From NCBI GenBank assembly GCA_951813575.1, contig OX638375.1:2371042-2435041 (forward strand): DNA of 64,000 nucleotides. The letters are read 5' to 3'. The position numbers were made by a program, and so were the translations under genes. The notes beneath the pieces were generated by a model. It ran no database searches, was not told where the DNA came from, and worked only from the letters and a program-made list of their open reading frames with translations. This DNA is from Candidatus Binatia bacterium (lineage in GTDB: Bacteria; Desulfobacterota; Binatia; UBA9968; JAJDTQ01). The stretch's first letter is position 1, and the number at the start of each line of letters is the position of its first letter. Shown here in pieces: positions 40,550 through 49,670 of the stretch.

Positions 40550-41851
40550 ATGGCACAGATCTTTCCCTTCCGGGGCCTGACCTACAATCCCGGCAAGATC
40601 GCCGACTTCTCCAGCGTGGTGGCGCCCCCCTACGACGTCATCTCCGCCGAGCACCAGGCGGAACTCTACGACCGCTCGCCGCGGAACGTCGTGCGCATCG
40701 ATTATTGCCGCGACGCCGATCCCTACGAGACTGTGCCGCGGCGATTCCGGGAATGGCAGGAAGACGGCACCCTGGTACCCGAAGACGCCCCGGCCATCTA
40801 CTACCTGAGCCAGGAATACCGGCTGCAGGACGGCATCCCCAGGGAACGGCGCGGCTTCATCGCGCTGGCCACCATCGAGGACTTCGGCGGCGGCATCCAC
40901 GGCCACGAGAACACTCTGGCCGAGCCCAAGGAGGATCGCCTGAAGCTGATGCTCGCCTGCGACGCCCAGTTCAGCTCGATCCTGGGCCTGTACACCGACG
41001 AGCGGCCGACCCTGACCGACGCCCTGAGCGACCACGTGAAGGCACGGGACCCCAAGGTCGAGGCGGAGCTGGGGGAGTTCGGCACCTCCCGGCTGTGGGC
41101 GGTGACGGACCCCGGCCTCATCAGCATGGTGCAGGAGGCGTTGAGCCGGCAGGAGGTCTTCATCGCCGACGGGCACCACCGCTACGAGGCCGCCTCCGGC
41201 TACCGCAACCGGCGTCTGGCGGAACGGCCCGGCACCGGCGGCGTCGAGGGCTTCAACCGCGTGATGATGTACTTCGCCAATCTCCGGGAAGAGGGCGTGG
41301 TGATCCTGCCCACCCACCGGCTGGTGCGGGAGCTGCCCGACGTGTCGTCCGCGGAGCTGGAAGAGAGCCTGCAACGCCACTTCCACGTGGAGGCTTTCCC
41401 CCGGAACGGCGACGGGCGGCGGCGGTTTCTGGACACGCTCCGGAACCCGAAGGGCGGCCAGCGGCTCCTGGGCGCGAGTTTCCGGGGCGATTCGCGCCAC
41501 CTGGCCCTGCGCCTGAGAGACGGCGAAACGATGCGGCGGTTGGCTCCCGACATGGGCCCCGAGTTGCGCGCCCTGGACGTCACCACACTGCACGTGCTGT
41601 TGATGGAGCATATCCTGGGCGTGTCGACCCGCGGCGCGGTGAATACCGATGCGGTCGCCTACACCCACGACGCCGAAGAGGCGCTGGCCGAGGTGGAGGC
41701 CGGCGGCTGCCAGGCCGCATTCATCCTGAACCCTCCGAGCGCCGGCGAAATGATCAGCGTCTCCCTCAAGGGCGAGAAGATGCCCCAAAAGTCCACGTAT
41801 TTCTTTCCCAAGCTCGTCACCGGCCTGGTGATCCACAAGGTGGACGTCTAG
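40550..41851 (+). CDS. DUF1015 family protein
   Basis: 433 residues, full length for DUF1015. Blocks: [68 protein letters not shown] and [14 protein letters not shown] [12 protein letters not shown]. The molecular role of the family is not known with certainty; some members have been tied to SerC-linked or serine-kinase-like genes. It follows purE closely and is likely in the same transcript. Confidence 0.9.
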   Translation: MAQIFPFRGLTYNPGKIADFSSVVAPPYDVISAEHQAELYDRSPRNVVRIDYCRDADPYETVPRRFREWQEDGTLVPEDAPAIYYLSQEYRLQDGIPRERRGFIALATIEDFGGGIHGHENTLAEPKEDRLKLMLACDAQFSSILGLYTDERPTLTDALSDHVKARDPKVEAELGEFGTSRLWAVTDPGLISMVQEALSRQEVFIADGHHRYEAASGYRNRRLAERPGTGGVEGFNRVMMYFANLREEGVVILPTHRLVRELPDVSSAELEESLQRHFHVEAFPRNGDGRRRFLDTLRNPKGGQRLLGASFRGDSRHLALRLRDGETMRRLAPDMGPELRALDVTTLHVLLMEHILGVSTRGAVNTDAVAYTHDAEEALAEVEAGGCQAAFILNPPSAGEMISVSLKGEKMPQKSTYFFPKLVTGLVIHKVDV

Positions 41852-41913
41852 AAGAGTGAGGGACACTCGCCGGGGCCACCGGTCCGGCGGGCCAACGTGC
41901 AAGGAACACACTC

Positions 41914-42909
41914 ATGTCGAAACTACATCTGACGCTGGCGTGCGGCGACTACGACCGCACCAAGACGCTGCAGGACGGCTCCCTCGATCCCGACGGCATC
42001 GCCCTCAACTACCTGCCGATGCAGGCCGAGGAGATCTTCTGGCGCATGGGGCACCACCAGGAGTTCCACGCCTCCGAGATGTCGCTGGCCAACTACATCA
42101 CCATGACTTCCCGGGGCGAAAGCCCGTTCACCGCCATCCCGGTGTTCCCGTCGCGCTACTTCCGCCACTCCTGCGTGTTCATCAACACCGACCGGGGGCT
42201 GGACAAGCCCGAGGACCTGCGCGGCAAGCGCGTCGGCGTGCCCGAATATTCCATCACCGCGGCGGTGTGGATCCGCGGTTTTCTGAGCGACGACCACGGG
42301 GTCAAGGCCGGCGACGTGGAGTGGTTCACCGGCGGCCAGGAAGTCCCGGGACGGAAGGAACGCATCGAGCTCAGGCTGCCGCCGGACATCAAGGTGCAGC
42401 CCATCCCCCAGGACCGCACCCTGAACGACATGCTGGACAAGGGCGAGATCGACGCCTTGGTCACCGCCCGCATCCCCTCGTGCCACGCCGCCGGCGCACC
42501 GCACATCCGCCGCCTGTTTCCCGACTTCAAGTCCGTGGAGATCGACTACTACCGGCGCACCGGCATCTTCCCGATCATGCACACCGTGTGCATACGGAAC
42601 GACGTGTACGAGGCCAATCCCTGGGTGGCCCGAAGCCTCTACACGGCCTTCTGCCAATCCAAGGACGACGCCATCGACCGCATGAACATCAACAACACCA
42701 TGGCCAGCACGCTGCCCTGGCTCCAGGCCGAGATGGCGCTGCTGCGGGACGTCTTCGGCGACGACTGGTGGCCCTACGGCATCGAGGCCAACCGCCACGT
42801 CATCGAGGCGTTGACCCGCTACATGGGCGAACAGGGCCTGCTGGGCGACAAGATCCCCGCGGTGGAGGAACTGTTCGCGCCGACGCTGTTGGGGGATTAC
42901 AGGCTGTAG
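41914..42909 (+). CDS. Orphan substrate-binding-like protein (4,5-dihydroxyphthalate decarboxylase family)
   Basis: 331 residues of periplasmic-binding-protein type II fold: LHLTLACGDYDRTKTLQDGS, EFHASEMSLANYITMTSRGE, 'FRHSCVFINTDRGLDKPEDL', then RGKRVGVPEYSITAAVWIRG. Proteins of this type are often named 4,5-dihydroxyphthalate decarboxylase, after the phthalate pathway enzyme, or treated as ABC-transporter binding proteins. No signal peptide and no transporter genes are present, which favours a cytoplasmic enzyme. The substrate is unknown. Confidence 0.8.
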   Translation: MSKLHLTLACGDYDRTKTLQDGSLDPDGIALNYLPMQAEEIFWRMGHHQEFHASEMSLANYITMTSRGESPFTAIPVFPSRYFRHSCVFINTDRGLDKPEDLRGKRVGVPEYSITAAVWIRGFLSDDHGVKAGDVEWFTGGQEVPGRKERIELRLPPDIKVQPIPQDRTLNDMLDKGEIDALVTARIPSCHAAGAPHIRRLFPDFKSVEIDYYRRTGIFPIMHTVCIRNDVYEANPWVARSLYTAFCQSKDDAIDRMNINNTMASTLPWLQAEMALLRDVFGDDWWPYGIEANRHVIEALTRYMGEQGLLGDKIPAVEELFAPTLLGDYRL

Positions 42910-42936
42910 CGGCCCGGCCGCCCGGGCCCCACCTCG

Positions 42937-42989
42937 CCTGGATCCCGGGTCAAGCCCGGGATGACGCCCGGGTCAAGTCCGGGATCCAG
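42937..42989. repeat. Family B palindrome plus a fused inverted partial copy
   Basis: A full palindrome (CCCGGGTCAAGCCCGGG core, 42937-42965) is joined directly to a second copy reading GCCCGGGTCAAGTCCGGGAT (42966-42989). It lies between the binding-protein gene and the PPOX gene and may act as a terminator of the former. Confidence 0.8.
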
Positions 42990-43086
42990 AAAACAGCACT
43001 TTCGCAACAAAGACGAGGTGCGCATTGGCCGGCGATCTTCGAGGCAATACCTGGTTGGAGACGCAACGGTATCCCACGGTAAGGTC

Positions 43087-43506
43087 ATGACCCGCAAGGA
43101 AGCCGCATTCATCCGCCAGGCCCGCGTCGGCCATCTGGCCACGGTCGACGAGCAGGGCCAGCCGCTCAACCTGCCCTTCTGCTTCGCCTTCGACGGCGAG
43201 TCCCTGTACTCCCCCATCGACGAGAAGCCCAAGGCCGCCGCGCCCCGGGAGCTGAAGCGGGTCCGAAACATCCGCGCCAACCCCCGGGTATCCGTAGTGG
43301 TCCACCGCTACGACGACGAAGACTGGTCGCGCCTGGCCCACATCATCGTCCAGGGCAGAGCCAGCGTCCTGACGCGCGGAGAGGCCCACAAGAAAGCCGT
43401 CCGGTTGCTGCGCCGGAAATACCCGCAGTACCGGGCCATGGCCCTGGACGAGCGGCCCGTCATCCGGATACGCGTGGCGCGGTGCATCCGCTGGGGCCGG
43501 ATCTGA
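43087..43506 (+). CDS. PPOX-fold F420/FMN-binding oxidoreductase (TIGR03668/Rv1155-like)
   Basis: 139 residues from ATG 43087. Blocks: EAAFIRQARVGHLATVDEQG, QPLNLPFCFAFDGESLYSPI, DEKPK, and LKRVRNIRANPRVSVVVHRY. This is the split-barrel flavin/F420-binding fold of the Rv1155 group. With the two LLM proteins at the window start it hints at F420 use, though FMN is also possible. An in-frame extension upstream (to a GTG at 43021) lacks family similarity. It is convergent with the GST gene (3 bases between stops). Confidence 0.85.
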   Translation: MTRKEAAFIRQARVGHLATVDEQGQPLNLPFCFAFDGESLYSPIDEKPKAAAPRELKRVRNIRANPRVSVVVHRYDDEDWSRLAHIIVQGRASVLTRGEAHKKAVRLLRRKYPQYRAMALDERPVIRIRVARCIRWGRI

Positions 43507-43509
43507 CGC

Positions 43510-44094
43510 CTACGCCACCTCCTTGATCGACGACACGCCGGTGGCCTTCATCATGCGCTCGATGAAGGCATGCACGTGCGTGTGCTTGCCGTCGATCTCG
43601 CGGTCCAGGGCGGTGTAGAGGTAGTGGAGCTGCGCGTAGATGGAGATGTCGGCCAGGGTCATGCGGCCGAAGATGAAATCCCTTCCGGAGTAGAGCAGGT
43701 CGAGGTTCTCCAGGTGGACCGCCAGGTCTTCCTCGGCCTTCTTCACGTCATCGTCGTTCTGGGCCCTTCGGAAAGCCATGACGGCGCCGTTGAGGTCCTC
43801 GTCGGCCCAGTCCTCCAGCATCAGGCACAGTCCCTTGTCGGAGGAGTTGTCCGGGTAGATGGTGGGCTCGGGAACTTTCTCCTCCCAATACTTGGCCAGG
43901 ATGGTGGAATCCTGAATGCACTGGCCGTCGATGTCCATGGTGGGGACCTTGCGCTGGTTGGAGAAGGCGATCAACGACTCGCGGTTGTCGGCGCGGACGT
44001 CCACCACCTCGTACGAAACCTTCTTCATGGTCAGGACCACGCGGAGCTTCTCGCAGAACATGGAGTTCTTGGAGTTGAAGAGCCTTGTTGCCAT
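43510..44094 (-). CDS. Glutathione S-transferase family protein
   Basis: 194 residues. The N-terminal thioredoxin-like domain (TRLFNSKNSMFCEKLRVVLT, then NQRKVPTMDIDGQCIQDSTI with the cis-Pro and GSH-binding Ser) is followed by the all-helical C-terminal domain (GRDFIFGRMTLADISIYAQL). The class is unclear; it resembles SspA/GST-type proteins. The gentisate-dioxygenase-like gene 2 kb away raises a possible maleylpyruvate isomerase role, but no specific signature was seen. SD GGAGGC precedes the ATG. Confidence 0.85.
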   Translation of the reverse strand: MATRLFNSKNSMFCEKLRVVLTMKKVSYEVVDVRADNRESLIAFSNQRKVPTMDIDGQCIQDSTILAKYWEEKVPEPTIYPDNSSDKGLCLMLEDWADEDLNGAVMAFRRAQNDDDVKKAEEDLAVHLENLDLLYSGRDFIFGRMTLADISIYAQLHYLYTALDREIDGKHTHVHAFIERMMKATGVSSIKEVA

Positions 44095-44147
44095 GGGATG
44101 CCTCCTTGTGCCGCCTGGGCGGCGGGTAACCGTTGTTGTTGGTTCCT

Positions 44148-44246
44148 ACAGATCAGCGCCTTGAACATCTCGGGGTGGTCCAGCCCCATCTGGAGCACCA
44201 TGACGCCGCCGACGCTGATGCCGGCGGCGATGGCCTCGTCGGTCCC
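44148..44246 (-). pseudogene. Fragment of an alpha/beta hydrolase
   Basis: About 33 codons read GTDEAIAAGISVGGVMVLQM followed by GLDHPEMFKALI, which is the nucleophile elbow (G-x-S-x-G) and following helix of an alpha/beta-hydrolase esterase. Neither the rest of the hydrolase nor the acid/histidine triad part is present; one side runs into the GST promoter, the other into repeats. It is a deletion remnant. Confidence 0.6.
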
Positions 44247-44339
44247 TTCCTGCCGGCACCCGGACTGAATAGAACGTCGCCCGGCCGGCGTCAATGCCGG
44301 GACGCGCCCCGTAGCGTGACGGGGCATCCCGGACCCCGC

Positions 44340-44620
44340 CTCATCATCCCCGGCGCTTCAGCGTCATCCCGGGCGCCTCAGCGTCATCCCGGGCGCTTCA
44401 GCGTCATCCCGGGCCCCATGGCGTCATCCCGGGCTTGACCCGGGATCCAGAGGGGGCGTGACAGGGTACAGACAAGATGGCCCGCCCACCCCCGCCCCTG
44501 GACCCCGGGTCAAGCCCGGGGTGACGCCTGAGGCGCCCGGGATGACGCCTGAGGCGCCCGGAGGTGACGCCATGAGGGGCCCGGGTGACGCTGCAGAGGG
44601 GCCGGGGTGACGAGGTGGTT
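44340..44620. repeat. Cluster of family B palindromes with tandem arrays, inverted about a centre
   Basis: From about 44350 the segment GCGTCATCCCGGGCGC-x-TCA repeats four to five times in tandem and runs into a family B palindrome (44421-44450). After 45 bases a mirrored family B palindrome (44496-44523) runs into copies of GATGACGCCTGAGGCGCCCG on the other side. The whole forms one large inverted structure in the 611-base gap before the carboxyltransferase gene; apart from the hydrolase fragment the gap holds no gene. Confidence 0.8.
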
Positions 44621-44705
44621 GGCCGGGGTGATGGGGGCCTGGACGGGTGTCCGGGGGTCGAGTCTGGAATGACGCATAGGGGGCCGTTGTGCTAGGGTTG
44701 TGCCC

Positions 44706-46151
44706 ATGAGCGAGATTCACTTCGTGGACACGACGTTGCGGGACGGGCAGATGAGCCTTTGGGCCACGCGCATGCGCACCGGCATGATGCTGCCCATCGC
44801 CGAGCGGATGGGCCGGGCGGGTTTCGACGCGCTTGAGTTGATGTCGAGCATCTTCCTCAAGAAGTGCGTCCGGGACCTCAAGGAAGATCCCTTCGAGCGC
44901 ATCCGTCTGGTGAAGGAAAGGATGCCCGACACCCCGCTTCGGATGACCTCCGGACGGTTCAACGCGTTCGAGGTGACTCCGTACTCGCTGTACGCGCTCT
45001 ACCTGCGGCGCATGCGCGAGAACGGCATGAGCCAGGCCCGGATATCCGACGAATGGAACGATCCGGCGGGGTGGAAACAGAAGGTGCAGACGGTCATCGA
45101 CGCCGGGCTCGAGCCGATCCTCAACCTCATCTACTCGGTATCGCCCAAGCATACCGACGAGTACTACGCGGAGCGGGCGCGCCAGGCGGCGACCCTCGAC
45201 GTCACGCGCATCTGCCTGAAGGACCCCGGCGGGCTGATCACCCCGGACCGGGTCCGCAAGCTGGTGCCGCTGGTGCTGGAGAACGCCAACGGGATCCCGG
45301 TGGAGTTCCACACCCATTGCACCACCGGGCTCGGGCCGCTGTGCTGCGTGGAGGCCATCAAGCTGGGCATCACCATCGTGAACACCGCCGTCCCGCCGCT
45401 GGCCAACGGCTCGTCCAACCCGTCGCTGTTCAACGTCGCGGCCAACGCCCGGGCGCTGGGCCATGCCACTGCGGTGGACGAAGAGTCGATGCGGATCGTG
45501 TCCGAGCACTTCAACCGCATCGCCGAACAGGAAGGTCTGCCCCCGGGAGAGCCCGTGGAATACGACTACGGACAGTACCTCCACCAGGTGCCCGGCGGGA
45601 TGTATTCCAACCTGCGCCACCAACTGGAAAAGGTGGGCCTGGGGCACAAGTTCCAGGAGGCCCTGGAGGAGTGCGGCCGGGTGCGGGAGGAGTTCGCCTA
45701 TCCGATCATGGTGACGCCCCTGTCGCAGTTCGTGGGAAGCCAGGCGGCCATCAACGTCATCGTCGGCGAGCGCTACGCCCAGGTCACCGACCAGAGCATC
45801 CTCTACGCCCTGGGGCTTTGGGGCGAGGAGGGCAGCCGGCTGATGAACCCCGAAGTCAAGGACAGTATCCTGGACCGGCCCCGGGCCCGGGAGCTGGCCA
45901 AGTGGGAACCGCCGCAGCCGTCCATCGCCGAGATCCGCAAGAGCTTCGAGCCTGGGCTCTCGGACGACGACCTGCTGCTGCGCTGGCTCGTCACCAGGGA
46001 CGAGTTCAACGCCATGCGCGACGCCGGCCCGGCGACGCCCTACACGGGCAACGGCGTGCTCGGCCTGCTGCAAAACCTGCGCGGGCACAAGGTCAACCAC
46101 GTGTACATCAGCAAACCGGGGCTGAAGCTGTCGCTGCAGGGGGCGGCGTAG
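44706..46151 (+). CDS. Pyruvate carboxylase subunit B/oxaloacetate decarboxylase alpha-like carboxyltransferase without biotin domain
   Basis: 481 residues (ATG 44706; GTG 44700 also possible). It is an HMGL-like TIM barrel with the start motif IHFVDTTLRDGQMSLWATRM, the metal/carboxy-lysine region VTRICLKDPGGLITPDRV, and VEFHTHCTTGLGPLCCVEAI with the metal-binding HxH. The conserved C-terminal carboxylase domain follows (GMYSNLRHQLEKVGL). It ends without the biotinyl A-M-K-M domain, so it needs a separate biotin carrier or acts on another substrate. No biotin carboxylase gene is near. The TAG is the first part of a family C repeat. A bicupin dioxygenase gene follows. Confidence 0.82.
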   Translation: MSEIHFVDTTLRDGQMSLWATRMRTGMMLPIAERMGRAGFDALELMSSIFLKKCVRDLKEDPFERIRLVKERMPDTPLRMTSGRFNAFEVTPYSLYALYLRRMRENGMSQARISDEWNDPAGWKQKVQTVIDAGLEPILNLIYSVSPKHTDEYYAERARQAATLDVTRICLKDPGGLITPDRVRKLVPLVLENANGIPVEFHTHCTTGLGPLCCVEAIKLGITIVNTAVPPLANGSSNPSLFNVAANARALGHATAVDEESMRIVSEHFNRIAEQEGLPPGEPVEYDYGQYLHQVPGGMYSNLRHQLEKVGLGHKFQEALEECGRVREEFAYPIMVTPLSQFVGSQAAINVIVGERYAQVTDQSILYALGLWGEEGSRLMNPEVKDSILDRPRARELAKWEPPQPSIAEIRKSFEPGLSDDDLLLRWLVTRDEFNAMRDAGPATPYTGNGVLGLLQNLRGHKVNHVYISKPGLKLSLQGAA

Positions 46152-46176
46152 GGGCGGGTTTCAAGCCCGCCCGCGC
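46151..46176. repeat. Family C palindrome starting at the carboxyltransferase stop codon
   Basis: TAGGGGCGGGTTTCAAGCCC and onward: the G of the TAG stop (46149-46151) is the first base of the element. The hairpin directly after the stop could end transcription. Confidence 0.8.
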
Positions 46177-46209
46177 CTGTACCCGTGATTCGACGGCGGG
46201 AGGTATCCC

Positions 46210-47286
46210 ATGAGCACAAACACGGAAACCGAGGCATTCTACCGGGAAGTGGACGAGAAGCACCTGGTGCCGCTGTGGAACATCACCCAGGACGCCCTGC
46301 CCGCGGAGCCGCGGTCGCCGGTAAAACCGCACCTGTGGCGTTGGGCGGACCTGCGCCGGCTGGCGCACCGGGCCGGCGACCTGGTGCCCATCGAGCGGGG
46401 CGGCGAGCGGCGGGTGCTGGGGCTGGTGAACCCGGGGCTGGGCGGCAAGCACGCGGCCACCCGGACGCTATGGGCCGCGGTGCAGATCGTCAAGCCGGGA
46501 GAGATCGCCCCCTGCCACCGGCATTCGCCCTCCGCCATCCGATTCATCATCGAGGGAGACCGCACCTACACCAACCTGAACGGCGACAAGTGCGTCATGA
46601 GCCGGGGCGACCTGGTGCTCACGCCGAGCTGGGACTGGCACGACCACGGCTGCGAGTCGGATGAGCCGATGATCTGGATGGACGGGCTGGATCTGCCGCT
46701 GGTGGGCGACCTCGACGCCACCTTCTTCGAGATGTACCCGGACCACCGGTTTCCCATCACCGACGTCAACGAGTCGGAGCGGAAGTTCGGCGTGACGCAC
46801 CTCCGCCCCACTTGGGAGAAGCCGCCGGAGGACCGCTCGCCGCTGCTCAACTTCAAGTGGGAGCCCACCTACGATGCTCTCCAGCGCATCGGCGAGGGGC
46901 CGGCCAGCCCCCACGACGACGTCTGCTTCGAGTACCTGAACCCGAGCACGGGCGGGCCGGTGTTGACCACCATGAGTTGCACCATCCAGATGGTGCGGCC
47001 CGGAGTCCGCACGCATGCACACCGGCAGGTGCAGAGCTCGGTGTATCTGGCCTTCGCCGGAAAAGGCTACTCGGTCATCGACGGCCAGCGGTTCGAATGG
47101 GAGGAAGGAGATTTCTTCGTGGTGCCGCCCTGGGCCTGGCACGAGCACGCCAACGACACCGACGGCGAGTCCATCCTGTTTGCCATACACGACACGCCGG
47201 TGATGAAGGCCCTTGGCCTCTATCGCGAGGAAAGCTATACAGAGGGAGACGGCCACCAGGAGATCACGGGGAGCTTCGAAGCATAA
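46210..47286 (+). CDS. Bicupin ring-cleavage dioxygenase (gentisate 1,2-dioxygenase-like)
   Basis: 358 residues with two cupin domains. The N-terminal cupin carries PGEIAPCHRHSPSAIRFIIE with two metal-site histidines and WDWHDHGCESDEP with the third. The second cupin has PGVRTHAHRQVQSSVYLAF and PPWAWHEHAND. This is the gentisate/1-hydroxy-2-naphthoate/salicylate dioxygenase pattern, which uses Fe(II) and O2 to cleave a hydroxylated aromatic ring. GGGAGG precedes the ATG. It lies 58 bases after the carboxyltransferase gene and before a small zinc-ribbon protein. Confidence 0.88.
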   Translation: MSTNTETEAFYREVDEKHLVPLWNITQDALPAEPRSPVKPHLWRWADLRRLAHRAGDLVPIERGGERRVLGLVNPGLGGKHAATRTLWAAVQIVKPGEIAPCHRHSPSAIRFIIEGDRTYTNLNGDKCVMSRGDLVLTPSWDWHDHGCESDEPMIWMDGLDLPLVGDLDATFFEMYPDHRFPITDVNESERKFGVTHLRPTWEKPPEDRSPLLNFKWEPTYDALQRIGEGPASPHDDVCFEYLNPSTGGPVLTTMSCTIQMVRPGVRTHAHRQVQSSVYLAFAGKGYSVIDGQRFEWEEGDFFVVPPWAWHEHANDTDGESILFAIHDTPVMKALGLYREESYTEGDGHQEITGSFEA

Positions 47287-47327
47287 GGCTTCAAGGCAAC
47301 GGCCCTCGAAACGCGGAAAGACCGGAA

Positions 47328-47576
47328 ATGGCGAAGTACCTCCAATGCAGTGAGTGCGGCAAGCTGGCGTTCTACTACGACGGGTACGTCGGCACCGAGA
47401 AGCCCTTCTACCTCAAGAACATGATCTACCCGGACGGCAAGCAGCCGGAAACTCCCCGCTGCATAAGCTGCAACGCCGTCCCGCGCCTGCTCTTCGACTT
47501 CATCAAGGAAGACAAGGAGCCCCTCCCGACACCGGCGCCCGTATCCGAGCCCGAATCGGAAGCGGCGCCGGAGTAG
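47328..47576 (+). CDS. Small zinc-ribbon-like protein, unknown function
   Basis: 82 residues from ATG 47328. Two C-x2-C pairs (LQCSECGKLAFYYDGY near the start and RCISCNAVPRLLFDF in the middle) suggest a zinc ribbon; the last 20 residues are Pro/Glu-rich. It lies 41 bases after the bicupin dioxygenase and is probably co-transcribed, so a helper or regulatory role for that enzyme is possible. No named family is recognised. Confidence 0.65.
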   Translation: MAKYLQCSECGKLAFYYDGYVGTEKPFYLKNMIYPDGKQPETPRCISCNAVPRLLFDFIKEDKEPLPTPAPVSEPESEAAPE

Positions 47577-47608
47577 GCAAGGCGACATTCCCAATCGCGT
47601 TTCTCGAA

Positions 47609-47875
47609 TCAGGTTCCCGTACCGGTTTCGCCCGTCCCGCGCGCCCGGCCGGCGAATCGCTCGAACAAGCCCCCCAGGCGGGTAAGCCGCTGCTCCAGTT
47701 TCGCGAAGCCTTGCTCCAGCCGGGTGAGCCGCTCCTCCACCCGTAGGAAACGTTCCTCCAGACGCGTAGTGCGCTCACGCAGGCCCGCTACGTCGTGATG
47801 GAGAGTCCAAAGGAAGCCGAGAGATGCGGCGTTGGACAAGCCTACGATGATGATGGCGATGAGTTCCGGTGACAT
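47609..47875 (-). CDS. Mini membrane-anchored coiled-coil protein
   Basis: 88 residues. An N-terminal membrane helix (ELIAIIIVGLSNAASLGFLW) is followed by a near-perfect heptad coiled coil: RLEERFLRVEERLTRLEQGF and KLEQRLTRLGGLFERF. GGGAG lies 6 bases before the ATG. The geometry (one helix in the membrane, a coiled coil in the cytoplasm or periplasm) suits a scaffold or tether. It lies next to the pilin-secretion cluster but is separated from the pilin stop by 94 bases; function unknown. Confidence 0.65.
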   Translation of the reverse strand: MSPELIAIIIVGLSNAASLGFLWTLHHDVAGLRERTTRLEERFLRVEERLTRLEQGFAKLEQRLTRLGGLFERFAGRARGTGETGTGT

Positions 47876-47969
47876 GTAAGCTCCCGACTGTTCCAGAATA
47901 ACTTATTGGACCATTTTACATCAAGGGTTTTTCGGGTCCCTCGGACTTCGGGTCATCCCGGGACAGCAC

Positions 47970-48434
47970 CTACGGCGCGCATTTCACCAAAGTGACACTG
48001 CCGGCGGCGCGGTCGTAGGTGGCGACCCCCGTGCCCTCGCCGCAGCCGCTGGCGACCGTGGCGGTGACCACGAACGTGGAGGCGTCGCCGGTGGTGATGG
48101 CCGGGGTAATGTTGGCGCTTTGGGTGTAGCCGAAGGCCGTCAGGTCGGCGAGGGTCGCCGTGTAGCTGTTGTTGTCCACGAAGTAGGCCTCCTGGGCCAG
48201 GGCCATGTTCCTCACGTTGGCCTGGGCATCGGCGTCGTAGCCCTTGCGCCGGTAGGCGCCGAACTGGGGAATCGCCATGGCGGCGAGGATGCCGATGATG
48301 GTGATCACCACCAGCAGCTCGATCAGGGTGAACCCGGCTGCCCGGTCCCGGCGGCGGCCGTTCATTCCGGCGGCATCTCCATCTATTCCGAAAACGCCGC
48401 CCTCCAGACCCCTGGCGCAACCATCCATGTTCAT
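47970..48434 (-). CDS. Type IV pilin-like protein (prepilin)
   Basis: 154 residues from ATG 48434, supported by AAGGAG 9 bases upstream; a second candidate start (MNGRRRDRAAG, at 48365) gives a shorter leader. The prepilin peptidase site and hydrophobic spine are RAAGFTLIELLVVITIIGIL, cut after the glycine before F. The C-terminal half ends with a possible disulfide pair (SGCGEGTGV...VKCAP). It is the last gene of gspE-gspF-pilin, so it is the likely major pilin or pseudopilin of that machine. Confidence 0.9.
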   Translation of the reverse strand: MNMDGCARGLEGGVFGIDGDAAGMNGRRRDRAAGFTLIELLVVITIIGILAAMAIPQFGAYRRKGYDADAQANVRNMALAQEAYFVDNNSYTATLADLTAFGYTQSANITPAITTGDASTFVVTATVASGCGEGTGVATYDRAAGSVTLVKCAP

Positions 48435-48445
48435 CTCGAAGCTCC

Positions 48446-49666
48446 TTATTGCACCATGCCGCCCATCTGGAAGATCGGCAGATACATGGCGATGACGATG
48501 CCGCCGAGCACCACGCCCAGGACGATCATCAGCACCGGCTCCATCAGCGTGGTCAGCCGGACCACCGCGCGGTCCACCTCCTCCTCGTAGAAGGCGGAGA
48601 CCCGGTTGAGCATCGTGTCCAGAGCCCCGATGTTCTCGCCCACGGCGACCATGTGGCAGACCAGCGGCGGAAACAGGCCGCTGGCCGCCAGCAGGTCGGC
48701 CAGGGTCATCCCTTTCTCCAGACCGTCCCGGGTCTCCAGGATCGCGCGCTCCAGGACCTTGTTCCCGGTGGTCCCCGCGGTGACGGTCAGGCTGTCCAGC
48801 AGGGTCACGCCCGACCGGAGCAGCAGTCCCGTGTTGTGGCTGAAACGCGCGATGGCGGCCTTGCGCGCGAGACCGCCGATCAGCGGGAACCTCAGCAGCC
48901 ATCCGTGGAACCCTCTGCGCCCGCGTTCGGTGCGCCAGGCCGCATGGGCCGCAACCGCAAGGACCGCGGACCCGCCGAGAAGGGCCGGAGAATAGTCGTA
49001 AAGGCCGCGGCTCAAGGCGATGGTCAACTCCGTCAAGGGGGGAAGGGCCTGTCCCATGCCCCGGTAGACTTCCGCGAACACCGGGATCACGTGGAGGAGC
49101 AGCACCGCCACGACCACCGCGGCCACCACCACGACGGTGGCGGGATAGACCATGGCCGTCCGGACCTTGCGCTTGAGCCGCGCGGACCGCTCGATGAACA
49201 GCGCCAGACGGGCCAGGACCTCGGGCAGGACGCCGCCGTGCTCGCCGGCGGACACCATGCGGACGAACAGGGTGTCGAACAGCCTGGGATGTCTGGCCAT
49301 GGCCGCCGTCAGCGTCATCCCGTTGGAGACGTCAAGCCGCACGGCCTGAAGCGCCTTCTTCACCACTCCGTTTCCGGTCTGGTCGGCGAGCACCTGGAGA
49401 CACTCGACGATGGGCACGCCGGCCTCGATCATCACCCCGAAGTTCCTCGTGAGCATGACGATGTCGTCGGCGTTGACCCTGGGATTGAATCCGGGCACGT
49501 GGATCTCACGCGTCAGTCCGGCTCCCTTCTCCCGGATGCCGGACGGCAACGGGCGGATCCGGCGGCGGCGGAGCTCGGCCGTCACCGCCGCGCGGTCCGC
49601 CGCTTCCATCTCGCCCCGAAGGAGTCTTCCCTCCCGGTTCCTGCCCTGCCACCGGTACCGCGCCAT
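48446..49666 (-). CDS. Type II secretion/type IV pilus inner-membrane platform protein (GspF/PilC)
   Basis: 406 residues. Two GspF repeats are visible: NFGVMIEAGVPIVECLQVLA with LFVRMVSAGEHGGVLPEVLA, and later FSHNTGLLLRSGVTLLDSLT with CHMVAVGENIGALDTMLNRV. Three membrane helices include YPATVVVVAAVVVAVLLLHV. It anchors the assembly ATPase in the membrane. It starts 4 bases after gspE and the pilin gene follows after 11 bases. Confidence 0.93.
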   Translation of the reverse strand: MARYRWQGRNREGRLLRGEMEAADRAAVTAELRRRRIRPLPSGIREKGAGLTREIHVPGFNPRVNADDIVMLTRNFGVMIEAGVPIVECLQVLADQTGNGVVKKALQAVRLDVSNGMTLTAAMARHPRLFDTLFVRMVSAGEHGGVLPEVLARLALFIERSARLKRKVRTAMVYPATVVVVAAVVVAVLLLHVIPVFAEVYRGMGQALPPLTELTIALSRGLYDYSPALLGGSAVLAVAAHAAWRTERGRRGFHGWLLRFPLIGGLARKAAIARFSHNTGLLLRSGVTLLDSLTVTAGTTGNKVLERAILETRDGLEKGMTLADLLAASGLFPPLVCHMVAVGENIGALDTMLNRVSAFYEEEVDRAVVRLTTLMEPVLMIVLGVVLGGIVIAMYLPIFQMGGMVQ

Positions 49667-49670
49667 GGAA

